Assembly (NCBI GenBank): GCA_001701105.1
Contig: DAAI01000053.1
Location: 462 to 13,256, forward strand
From: Bacteroidales bacterium GP1
GTDB lineage: Bacteria; Bacteroidota; Bacteroidia; Bacteroidales; Muribaculaceae
Reading direction: 5' to 3'
Length of the DNA stretch: 12,795 bases
Below, piece by piece: positions 1 to 6,590 of this stretch (position 1 is the first letter of the stretch; the number at the start of each line of letters is the position of its first letter). Both the position numbers and the translations under genes were made by a program. The notes below the pieces were generated by a model, which saw nothing but the letters and a program-made list of their open reading frames with translations, was not told the DNA's origin and searched no databases.

Positions 1-395
1 TCCGAAATATTTTCACCGAAGTAACTGCCGACACCGGCGCGCCATATCCGGCCGACGGCGACCTCTCACGCTGGGCCGAACAGGGCGTTTTGCTCCTTAA
101 TTCATCGCTTACCGTGCGAGAGCATCAACCCCGTTCACATGCCGGCATTGGTTGGGAACGCCTCACCGAAGCTGCCCTCCACAGAATAGCCGAACAGCAA
201 AACAACATTGTCTTCATTCTTTGGGGTTCGGATGCAATCCGGCGTGGAGCGTTCATCAATCGCAATCGACATCTCGTAATCGAGTCGCCTCACCCCTCCC
301 CTTTGTCGGCTCATAGAGGATTCTTCGGAAGTCGGCCGTTTTCTAAAGCCAACGAGTATCTTTCAGCACATGGCAAAACTCCGGTGATATGGTAG
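1..395 (+). CDS. ung: Uracil-DNA glycosylase, C-terminal part (5' end outside window)
   Basis: Family-1 uracil-DNA glycosylase, which removes uracil from DNA in the cytoplasm to start base-excision repair. The open frame enters from the left edge (first full codon at 3) and gives 130 residues before TAG at 393-395. Visible family motifs are the LLLNSSLTV strand, the SHAGIGWE segment, the FILWGSDA strand, and the signature HPSPLSAHRGFFG, whose catalytic His codon is at 291-293. The usual protein is about 220 residues, so roughly the N-terminal 90, including the water-activating Asp loop, lie outside. The stop overlaps the start of the next gene by 7 bp, which suggests co-transcription and possibly translational coupling. 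The identification is firm. Confidence 0.95.
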   Translation, partial: RNIFTEVTADTGAPYPADGDLSRWAEQGVLLLNSSLTVREHQPRSHAGIGWERLTEAALHRIAEQQNNIVFILWGSDAIRRGAFINRNRHLVIESPHPSPLSAHRGFFGSRPFSKANEYLSAHGKTPVIW

Positions 396-1621
396 CAAGA
401 CCTCTATTAATTTTACTCGTTCTGATAGCCTCCGCAGTCAATTGCGCCCATGCCGGATCCGATACTCGTTTCCGCTCTATAAAGGTGACCAATGCCGACC
501 TTTTCGATGCTCCCCCCATTCTGAGAATGGGTACGGACGACCGACTCATTATCACATTCGATGAAATCGGCGAGCAGCCTTCGTATCTGCAATACCGGTT
601 GTTGCACTGCAACGCCGACTGGCAGCCGTCGGCTTTGATAGAATCCGAATATCTGGAAGGTTTTAACTCGGTGGATATCGAGGATTTTGCCTTCTCTACC
701 GCCACTTTTATCCACTATGTGAATTACCGAATAGAAATTCCGGATCCGCAATCACGCCTCCGGATACTTCATTCCGGCAATTACATCCTTCAGGTATATG
801 ATCCTTTGGATCCCGATGAGATATTGCTTCAAACCAGGTTCCGTGTTTCCCAAAATGCAGCGGCTATCGCCGGAAGGTATGATGCTCGTACCGACAGAGG
901 TTTCAACGATGAATGGCAGCAACTGTATCTTTCGGCCACTGTCGATCTATCCACAGGAGCCAATCCATATAATGATTTCAAGATGCAAGTGCTTCAGAAC
1001 GATGTAGCCTCCTCTATGCGCGAGATTCCTTCGCCGCAGCGTGTGAACGGCAACAAGCTGATTTATGAGCATCTGCCGCAACTTATTTTTCCTGCCGGCA
1101 ATGAATACCATCGCTTCGAATCAGTCTCAAATTCATTTCCCGGAATGAATGTCGATTCACTCTATTATCTGGGGGGTAATTATCATGTATGGCTAAAACC
1201 CGATGTGCCCATGGCCGAGCGTGAATACCGCTACGACCAGACTCAGCACGGACGTTTTCTCGTAAGGGAATACAATGCTTCCGACTCAGATATCGCCGCC
1301 GATTACATAACAGTCCATTTTCTTCTTGAAATGGATGAGAACGAAGATTGGGAGATTTATGTCGATGGAGAAATGACGGGAGGTAAACTCGATTCACGTA
1401 ACCGCATGACCTATGACTCCGTCGCCGGGGCATATACATTGCAATTGCCTTTGAAACAGGGTGCCTATAATTACCGGTATCTTGTCCGATATAAAGATGG
1501 CTCCATTCATCCCTTAGACGGGAATAAATGGGAAACCGGTAATCAATACACCATGCTCTTATGGCATCGACCCCCGGGGTCGCGGGCCGATATGCTGATA
1601 GGAGCAGAGACTATCCAATAA
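389..1621 (+). CDS. Type IX secretion system plug protein (DUF5103 family)
   Basis: 410-residue exported protein. Residues 1-22 form a signal peptide: a hydrophobic core followed by AHA at 20-22, a good signal peptidase I site. The Cys at 19 is not in a proper lipobox. The body is beta-rich and shows features I recognise from DUF5103/T9SS-plug proteins: a segment near residue 60-85 with HCNADW and EYLEGFNS, then SGNYILQVYDP near 130, and YLGGNYHVW in the second half. In the Flavobacterium SprA structure the Plug protein closes the periplasmic side of the giant outer-membrane translocon; transfer of that role here is by family. No other T9SS gene lies in the window. It starts inside the end of ung (7-bp overlap), and the next gene follows after 11 bp. 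Family call is confident from sequence style, not from a search. Confidence 0.8.
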   Translation: MVARPLLILLVLIASAVNCAHAGSDTRFRSIKVTNADLFDAPPILRMGTDDRLIITFDEIGEQPSYLQYRLLHCNADWQPSALIESEYLEGFNSVDIEDFAFSTATFIHYVNYRIEIPDPQSRLRILHSGNYILQVYDPLDPDEILLQTRFRVSQNAAAIAGRYDARTDRGFNDEWQQLYLSATVDLSTGANPYNDFKMQVLQNDVASSMREIPSPQRVNGNKLIYEHLPQLIFPAGNEYHRFESVSNSFPGMNVDSLYYLGGNYHVWLKPDVPMAEREYRYDQTQHGRFLVREYNASDSDIAADYITVHFLLEMDENEDWEIYVDGEMTGGKLDSRNRMTYDSVAGAYTLQLPLKQGAYNYRYLVRYKDGSIHPLDGNKWETGNQYTMLLWHRPPGSRADMLIGAETIQ

Positions 1622-1632
1622 CCCTATCTGTT

Positions 1633-2229
1633 ATGTTGCAAATTGAAAACACATTGGTAAGTCTTGACCTCGTCGAACGCTTCTTTGTCTGTGATCTGGA
1701 AGCGTGTCTGGGAGCATGTTGTATTGAGGGCGACGAAGGAGCGCCGGTCACGGAGGAAGAGAGCCGACGCATCCGGCAGGCCCTGCCCGATGTGGAACCG
1801 ATGATGACACCCGGAGGCGTAAGGGAAGTTAACGAATCGGGAGTCGATTATTTTGACCGGGAAGGCGACAGGGTTACGGCACTCGTGAACGGTTGCGAAT
1901 GCGCCTTCACATGTCGCGAGCAAGGTGGATTATGCCTGTGCGCCCTTGAAAAAGCCCGCAGAGTCGGGTTTGTCAAAGAGGATCTGAAGCCAATTTCATG
2001 TCGCCTCTATCCGGTAAGGGTAAAGGAATATGACGGATTTACGGCAGTCAATCTCCATCGATGGAAGATATGTCGTCCCGCTGAAGCCAATGGGCGCCGT
2101 CTGGGTGTGCGTGCCTACGAATTTCTGAAAGAACCCCTCATTGCAAAATTTGGCATTGAATGGTATAACCATCTTGCTATTGCCGCAAAAGAGTGGTTGC
2201 GTCAAAAAGAGTGTGAGGACTCGTTATGA
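1633..2229 (+). CDS. DUF3109 family Cys-rich protein (YkgJ-like metal-binding)
   Basis: 198 residues of unknown molecular function. The start at 1633 is chosen because the family-like sequence begins there (MLQIENTLVSLDLVERFFVC); an in-frame ATG at 1561 would add 24 unrelated residues and overlap the previous gene by 61 bp. Eleven cysteines are visible at about 20, 25, 29, 30, 88, 90, 94, 101, 103, 123 and 147, in clusters such as CDLEACLGACC, CECAFTC and SCRLYP. This resembles the DUF3109 and YkgJ/CxxCxxxC families, which are thought to bind zinc or an iron-sulphur centre. There is no signal peptide or membrane segment, so it is probably cytoplasmic. It sits between the T9SS plug gene (11-bp gap) and cls (32-bp gap). 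The metal-binding role is inference. Confidence 0.85.
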   Translation: MLQIENTLVSLDLVERFFVCDLEACLGACCIEGDEGAPVTEEESRRIRQALPDVEPMMTPGGVREVNESGVDYFDREGDRVTALVNGCECAFTCREQGGLCLCALEKARRVGFVKEDLKPISCRLYPVRVKEYDGFTAVNLHRWKICRPAEANGRRLGVRAYEFLKEPLIAKFGIEWYNHLAIAAKEWLRQKECEDSL

Positions 2230-2261
2230 CATAGTAATTCAACGACATTAAAACTATCGCC

Positions 2262-3683
2262 ATGCCAGTTTGGATGAATAATCTGCTATACGGACTTTAC
2301 GCCTTCACGGTGATAAGCTGCATCGTTGTCGTTTTGAAAGAAAACCGCAACCCCATCCGGTCGTTGGCATGGGTGATAGCTTTAATTTTCCTCCCCTTTG
2401 TCGGATTGATATTTTATATATTCTTCGGAAGGTCGTTGCGCGGACAGAGAATGATTTCCCGCCATCACAAGCGGAAAATGATTATGAAAATGCGGCCTCA
2501 TCCCGTCGACATGAAATCTGTTCAGATTGATGAATCAGGCATGGGTCTCCTTAAGCTCTCTCGCAATATCGCTTCCGCACTCTACGCCGAAAACAATCGC
2601 GCCCTCATCTTCACGACAGGCGCCGATAAGTTCAAGGCTCTAAAACGCGACCTTCAGCAAGCACAATCCTCTATCTATCTACAATACTACATCTTTCAGG
2701 ACGATCAACTTGGCCGGGAAGTATCAGAAATTCTCAAGGAACGCGCAAGAGCCGGCGTAGATGTGAAAGTTATTTATGATCATTTCGGCTCATTCGGATC
2801 AAGCAATTCTTTCTTCCGCGATATGCAAGCCGCCGGAGTAGACACTCATCCTTTCTTCAAACTGAATTTCCCACAGTTTGCCAACAGAATCAACTGGAGG
2901 AATCACCGTAAGATTGTCGTGATTGATGGCAAGATTGGATATATAGGGGGAATGAATATAGCCGACCGATACGACCGGGGTCCTTCCGATGGGCTGCCGT
3001 GGCGCGATACTCATTTCCGAATTGAGGGCGACATTGTGGAATCCATGGCTTTTTCATTTGCTGTTGACTGGAATTTTCGTAATCAACCTCACGAAATGGT
3101 CTATCCCGTGGGCACACCGGCTCCATTCCGCAACAAGACAGGAATGCAACTTGTCACATCAGGCCCGCTCAGTGAATGGAACAATATCGCTCTCTGCTAT
3201 CTGAAAGCAATTTCGATTGCAAAGAAAGCCATATATATCCAGACTCCGTATTTCCTCCCTACCGACGCTCTCCGGAATGCCCTCGAAGCCGCGGCATTGT
3301 CTAAGGTTGACGTCCGGATAATGATTCCCCGCAAAAGCGATTCCGTGATGCTCAGATATGCAAGCTATTCATATGTGACACAATGTCTGAAGGCCGGAAT
3401 AAAGGTATATTTATATAATCCCGGAATGCTGCATGCAAAAGCCATGATTATTGACGATGATATAGTGATGGCAGGAAGCACCAACTTCGACTTCCGCAGT
3501 TTTGAGAATAATTTTGAATGTTCACTAATCGTCTACGATAAGGATTTCAATCGGCAGATGCGAGATATTTTCTTCCGGGACATGGGTCAATGCACCCGTC
3601 TCAACTATGATAGCTGGCATCAGCGTCCCCCACTCCAGCGAGCATGGGAATCCATAATCCGCCTCGTCTCCCCCATCCTCTGA
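2262..3683 (+). CDS. cls: Cardiolipin synthase (phospholipase D superfamily)
   Basis: 473-residue membrane enzyme that joins two phosphatidylglycerol molecules, releasing glycerol, to make cardiolipin at the inner membrane. Two hydrophobic helices lie at about residues 6-25 and 34-54, followed by a basic stretch, the usual bacterial Cls N-terminus. Both catalytic HKD motifs are intact: HRKIVVID with H215, K217 and D222 followed by GGMNIADRY, and HAKAMIID with H391, K393 and D398 followed by GSTNFDFRS. Length and order match bacterial ClsA/Cls. The start at 2262 has an A-rich leader and no clear Shine-Dalgarno; a second ATG four codons on (2274) is possible. It is the last gene of the + strand run from ung, 32 bp after DUF3109. 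I see no convincing terminator directly after it. Confidence 0.93.
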   Translation: MPVWMNNLLYGLYAFTVISCIVVVLKENRNPIRSLAWVIALIFLPFVGLIFYIFFGRSLRGQRMISRHHKRKMIMKMRPHPVDMKSVQIDESGMGLLKLSRNIASALYAENNRALIFTTGADKFKALKRDLQQAQSSIYLQYYIFQDDQLGREVSEILKERARAGVDVKVIYDHFGSFGSSNSFFRDMQAAGVDTHPFFKLNFPQFANRINWRNHRKIVVIDGKIGYIGGMNIADRYDRGPSDGLPWRDTHFRIEGDIVESMAFSFAVDWNFRNQPHEMVYPVGTPAPFRNKTGMQLVTSGPLSEWNNIALCYLKAISIAKKAIYIQTPYFLPTDALRNALEAAALSKVDVRIMIPRKSDSVMLRYASYSYVTQCLKAGIKVYLYNPGMLHAKAMIIDDDIVMAGSTNFDFRSFENNFECSLIVYDKDFNRQMRDIFFRDMGQCTRLNYDSWHQRPPLQRAWESIIRLVSPIL

Positions 3684-3709
3684 AAATAATTCCCGCTCAC
3701 ACAGAGGCT

Positions 3710-3850
3710 TCAGGCTCGGTTGACGAGTTCGATATTACCGGTCTGGCTTCTGGCGCGCAGTTTACCGAGCACAAGAATCAGTGAGGCTTTAAGATCCTTA
3801 AGGTTTTTTTCACGCCCTCGGTCGACCGAAGGCGAGTATGCTCGAGCGGT
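3710..3850 (-). other. Start-less 46-codon open frame, possible gene fossil
   Basis: Read on the - strand, the frame runs from just after TAA (3851-3853) to TGA (3710-3712) with no ATG. The peptide includes KNLKDLKASLILVLGKL and ends ELVNRA, which has a helical, protein-like pattern of hydrophobic residues. I do not recognise it. It could be the tail of a lost gene, part of a dispersed repeat, or chance. Confidence 0.2.
3813..3834. repeat. 22-bp near-perfect palindrome
   Basis: The sequence reads the same on both strands apart from one mismatched pair (10 of 11 pairs), with the perfect core CGGTCGACCG at 3819-3828. It has no loop, so it is more likely a protein-binding or recombination-type palindrome or repeat core than an RNA hairpin. 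A 7-T run precedes it on the + strand, which is the wrong side for a terminator on either strand. Confidence 0.5.
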
Positions 3851-3870
3851 TTACCGCGCGATATATTCCT

Positions 3871-3906
3871 CCGATTGTTCCGATGGCTCCAATTATTCCC
3901 ATTATC
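3871..3906. repeat. Degenerate 9-bp tandem repeat, four units
   Basis: Four consecutive 9-base units share the pattern CCNATTNTT: CCGATTGTT, CCGATGGCT, CCAATTATT and CCCATTATC. On the - strand in one frame this would encode a Gly/Ile-rich run (MGIIGAIGTIGG), but that frame is only about 30 codons and has no other support. It looks like an old minisatellite in intergenic DNA. Confidence 0.5.
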
Positions 3907-3924
3907 GCAAGCCGGAGGCTTACG
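3906..3924. repeat. Small inverted repeat with 3-base loop
   Basis: Arms CGCAAGCC (3906-3913) and GGCTTACG (3917-3924) flank a GGA loop. Seven of eight pairs match on the + strand; in a - strand transcript the odd pair becomes G-U, so the stem is complete there. No U-tract follows on either side, so terminator function is unlikely. It directly abuts the 9-bp tandem units. Confidence 0.45.
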
Positions 3925-4090
3925 CTCCCTTGTATCGCGCCCCTGCCTATATGTGGGTATCATATCCCAGAGGGATTTTTGGTAATCTGTTAAATTTGTT
4001 TGATAAATAAATTATTTGATTATCCTTGCTTTCCCACCCTTTGTATTCCAAGGGAGGCGATAATACAGCACATCACAAAATCAATACAAT

Positions 4091-4367
4091 ATGGATATTT
4101 CTCCAAATAGGCAGCGGCGCCCCATTGGGCCTGGAATGATTATGGCGTTTCTGATGTTACTCGGAGTTTTTTTCCTCTAAGGCCGAAGACTTTCAATACA
4201 CTTACGAAGGGCAGACAATCCAATACACTGTGATTATCGAGTCAGCAAAAACCGTAAAAACAGCGGCTCACAATCAGATCACCGGGGCTCTTGTCTTACC
4301 CAGGCACCCAGTATATAATGGCGAAGAATATACCTTTATTTCAATCGGCGATTCTGCCTTCAAGTAA
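4091..4367 (+). pseudogene. BspA-like leucine-rich-repeat surface protein, frameshifted and truncated
   Basis: N-terminal remnant of a secreted BspA-like (LRR_5) protein. From ATG 4091 the frame gives a basic start, a hydrophobic signal-peptide core (MIMAFLMLLGVFF), then TAA at 4178-4180. A run of seven T (4167-4173) precedes the stop. With six T the frame continues as GVFSSKAEDFQY, placing a signal-peptidase-like SKA just before the mature start, and then stays open to TAA at 4365-4367. That second part carries features typical of BspA N-termini: ESAKTVKTA, then ITGALVLPRHPVYNGEEYTFISIGDSAF, as in the usual 'vIPstVtYnGtTYtVtsIGdsAF'. All leucine-rich repeats that should follow are absent and a hairpin terminator comes 30 bp later, so the gene has lost most of its body. 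Family assignment is by pattern; a phase-variable short protein or a sequencing error at the T run are alternatives. Confidence 0.72.
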
Positions 4368-4396
4368 GCATCCGCAAATAATCCCCAAAACCTGAT

Positions 4397-4431
4397 ATAG
4401 CAAAGGCTCCTCACTCGGGAGCCTTTGCTAT
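4397..4431. terminator. Perfect 14-bp stem hairpin, likely bidirectional terminator
   Basis: Arms ATAGCAAAGGCTCC (4397-4410) and GGAGCCTTTGCTAT (4418-4431) are exact inverted complements around a 7-base loop. It lies between the + strand BspA-like remnant (stop at 4367) and the convergent pullulanase gene, whose stop is at 4523. The stem top is GC-rich with an AAAGG/CCTTT base, as in many intrinsic terminators, but neither side has a long U-tract, so it may act through stem strength or in RNA stabilisation. It could serve both directions. Confidence 0.75.
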
Positions 4432-4474
4432 TATATGATGGGTTGCAATTATTGGAGGAATTGGGCAAATGTAG

Positions 4475-4495
4475 GGACGCATGGCTAATGCGTCC
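4475..4495. repeat. REP-like inverted repeat
   Basis: Perfect 8-bp arms GGACGCAT (4475-4482) and ATGCGTCC (4488-4495) around the loop GGCTA, preceded by GTAG. The layout TAGGGACGCA...TGCGTCC resembles short dispersed intergenic repeats seen in many genomes, from memory rather than from a search. It sits 27 bp beyond the pullulanase stop codon, a usual place for such elements. Confidence 0.55.
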
Positions 4496-4522
4496 GGTAA
4501 ATTTGCCGAGGCCTGTATGGGG

Positions 4523-6538
4523 TTATTTCCGATAGAGTATCAGTGCTGAATATGGAGCCACTTCCGTTTTTCCTCCGCCAATTTCGCCAAGTCCGTTTTC
4601 TGCATCGATCTTGCCGTCGCGTACAACGGCCGTCCATTTTCCTTTAGGCAGGTTTACCGTCTGCGTAGTCGATGCTCCGTTGAACACCACCTTAATCTCT
4701 TTCCATTCATCGCCGTTGGCATTATCGATCAGCGAATAGCTGATAAGATTTGGTGTCTTTTGCGAATCTATCTTATCGAATTTCAGATGGCGTGCAATAT
4801 CCTTAGCAGAAGTCATGCGGAAGGCCGGATGAGCCTTGCGAAGTGCCGTAAGACCCTTGTAATATTCATAAAGATCCTTATATTTTGTCTTATTGGTCCA
4901 GTCAATGGCATTGATGGAATCGGGCGACTTATACGAGTTGTGAACTCCCTTCTTGTCGCGGAAAATCTCCTCCCCGGCAAAGATGAACGGAGTTCCCTGC
5001 GATGTCATTACGATTGTCTGGGCGAGTTTATCGGCAGCCAGCTGAGCATCTTCACCCTCTCCGGCCATTGATTTCTTCAGCTTGTCCGTAAGGGTCAAAT
5101 CATCATGACAGCTTACATAATTAACTATCATTTCCGGACTCTTGGCATAAGGGAATTTTGAGTTGTTGCCCTTGGAGTAATCCACCTGCGGATGCGCCGT
5201 GGCTCCCACAATTCCAATTTTTACCGTTTCTTCATTGCCCGGCTTGCCGGTGGCAAAACCTCGGTCGAGCTCATTCGTGTAATGACCCTTTACGGCATCG
5301 CGTATGTCATCGGAGAATACTGCGATATTCTCCATCATCGACACATTTTCCTTCAATGCCCTGCGCTCGGGCTGCAGAGGAGAATCGCCGGCGGTCCAGC
5401 CCTCGCCATATACGAAAATCGAGGGATCAATTTCTTTCAATTCCTTCGCCACTCGGTTCATAGTTTCCGTATCATGGATAGCCATGAGGTCGAATCTGAA
5501 TCCATCGATATGATATTCCTTTGCCCAATATTTTACGGAGTTTACAATGTAATCCTGCATCTGCTTTAGATCGGAGGCTGTCTCATTTCCACAGCCGGAG
5601 GCGTCGGAGTATTTTCCATCGTTCCAATGACGGTGATAATATCCCGGAGCGGTCAGTTCAAAATTAGAGCCGTCGTTGTCGGCCGTATGATTATAGACTA
5701 CATCCATTATCACTCCTATGCCATTGTCGTGAAGGCTCTTGATCATCTCCTTCATCTCGCGGACGCGTGCTGTAGGATCACTCGGATTTGTGGAATAGCT
5801 TCCTTCAGGAGCATTATAGTTTACGGGGTCATAGCCCCAGTTGTAGGTATTGGTCTGAAGATTCAATTCATCCACGGAATTATAGTCATAGCTCGGAAGG
5901 ATATGCACATGGGTTACTCCAAGATCCTTGATATGGTCGATGCCTGTGCTTTCACCTTCCGGCGATTTGGTATCCTTTTCTGTAAGGGCGAGAAATTTAC
6001 CCTTATTAGCCACTCCCGATGTCGGACTCATCGAAAGATCGCGGTGATGAGCTTCATATACTATCACATCAGTGAAATTCTTTACTTCGGGCCCTTTGTC
6101 ATCAGTCCATCCCTCCGGATTGGTCTTTGAAAAATCAATAATTGCCGCTCTTTCCCCGTTCACGCCCACGGCCTTGGCCCATACACCGGGAGTCTCGGCA
6201 AGCCATTTGCCATTATGGAGAATCTGAAACGTATAGAATTTCCCATATAATTTCCCTGGCAGAGATGCACTCCATGTCCCGGTTGATTTATCGAATTTCA
6301 TGGGGAGGGTTTCATAGGCCTTTCCGCCTCGGCCCTCATTATATAGGTTCACTCGGGCTTCAGTTGCTTTCGGGCTCCACAATTTGAAATGTGTGCCGCC
6401 GTTATCGACAACGAGCTCCAGATCTTCTCCCGAATAGGTGGGCCAATCGATAAACTGAGCGTCGTAGCTACTGTTGGTCTGGGCCGTTATAGTGCCTGCC
6501 AGCAGCATCGCGGATGCAATCATAAGGATTTTTTTCAT
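4523..6538 (-). CDS. pulA: Secreted type I pullulanase (GH13, alpha-1,6 debranching)
   Basis: 671-residue glycoside hydrolase that cleaves alpha-1,6 branch links in pullulan, starch or glycogen-type glucans. A signal peptide occupies about residues 1-19, ending TITA-Q, so it works in the periplasm or at the surface. An N-terminal beta domain (about 35-140, HFKLWSPKATEARVNLY) fits CBM48. The pullulanase signature YNWGYDP is at 232-238. GH13 regions are all present: DVVYNHT (from D279), DGFRFDLMA with nucleophile D350, GEGW with acid/base E379, and CHDD with H478 and D479. A short C-terminal beta domain ends at YSALILYRK. It lies 52 bp downstream of the helicase gene on the same strand, and no Bacteroidetes-type promoter is evident in the gap, so read-through is likely. 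There are no SusC/SusD partners nearby, so this is not a standard polysaccharide-utilisation locus. Substrate beyond alpha-1,6-glucan is not predictable here. Confidence 0.93.
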   Translation of the reverse strand: MKKILMIASAMLLAGTITAQTNSSYDAQFIDWPTYSGEDLELVVDNGGTHFKLWSPKATEARVNLYNEGRGGKAYETLPMKFDKSTGTWSASLPGKLYGKFYTFQILHNGKWLAETPGVWAKAVGVNGERAAIIDFSKTNPEGWTDDKGPEVKNFTDVIVYEAHHRDLSMSPTSGVANKGKFLALTEKDTKSPEGESTGIDHIKDLGVTHVHILPSYDYNSVDELNLQTNTYNWGYDPVNYNAPEGSYSTNPSDPTARVREMKEMIKSLHDNGIGVIMDVVYNHTADNDGSNFELTAPGYYHRHWNDGKYSDASGCGNETASDLKQMQDYIVNSVKYWAKEYHIDGFRFDLMAIHDTETMNRVAKELKEIDPSIFVYGEGWTAGDSPLQPERRALKENVSMMENIAVFSDDIRDAVKGHYTNELDRGFATGKPGNEETVKIGIVGATAHPQVDYSKGNNSKFPYAKSPEMIVNYVSCHDDLTLTDKLKKSMAGEGEDAQLAADKLAQTIVMTSQGTPFIFAGEEIFRDKKGVHNSYKSPDSINAIDWTNKTKYKDLYEYYKGLTALRKAHPAFRMTSAKDIARHLKFDKIDSQKTPNLISYSLIDNANGDEWKEIKVVFNGASTTQTVNLPKGKWTAVVRDGKIDAENGLGEIGGGKTEVAPYSALILYRK

Positions 6539-6590
6539 AGTTTATTTAGGGTTATGTGATTAGTTATGCGTAATTCTCCGGCTGATAAGG

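Larger units (their letters stand above)
3684..4090. other. Intergenic stretch with short repeats, no intact gene
   Basis: About 400 bases between cls and the BspA-like remnant. It contains a 22-bp palindrome, four degenerate 9-bp tandem units and a small hairpin (listed separately). Several frames are open: a + frame at 3720-4010 beginning with TTG, and a start-less - frame at 3710-3850. Neither protein sequence is one I recognise and composition looks non-coding. The last 80 bases are AT-rich and end in an A-rich leader before the ATG at 4091, typical of Bacteroidetes upstream regions. I read this as decayed or repeat-derived sequence. Confidence 0.5.

Noticed and set aside
1561..1632. Upstream extension of the DUF3109 protein from ATG 1561
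   Set aside because: The extra 24 residues overlap the T9SS plug coding end and do not look like the family; the conserved sequence begins at 1633.
3813..3834. Palindrome as a rho-independent terminator for cls
   Set aside because: The T run is on the upstream side for the + strand, and the - strand reading is followed by A, not U; a loopless palindrome is also a poor RNA hairpin.
3991..3998. TAAATTTG as a promoter for the BspA-like remnant
   Set aside because: It matches the -7 pattern, but no TTTG lies 19-21 bases upstream, and it is about 90 bases from the ATG in an AT-rich stretch where chance matches are likely.
3720..4010. 96-residue + strand frame starting with TTG after cls
   Set aside because: Ser/Arg-rich translation with no family resemblance, it runs through tandem repeats and palindromes, and it lacks a convincing start or promoter.
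5627..6130. 167-residue open frame on the + strand inside the pullulanase gene
   Set aside because: It lies wholly antisense to a gene with intact catalytic motifs, and its protein has no recognisable family features; it is a shadow frame.
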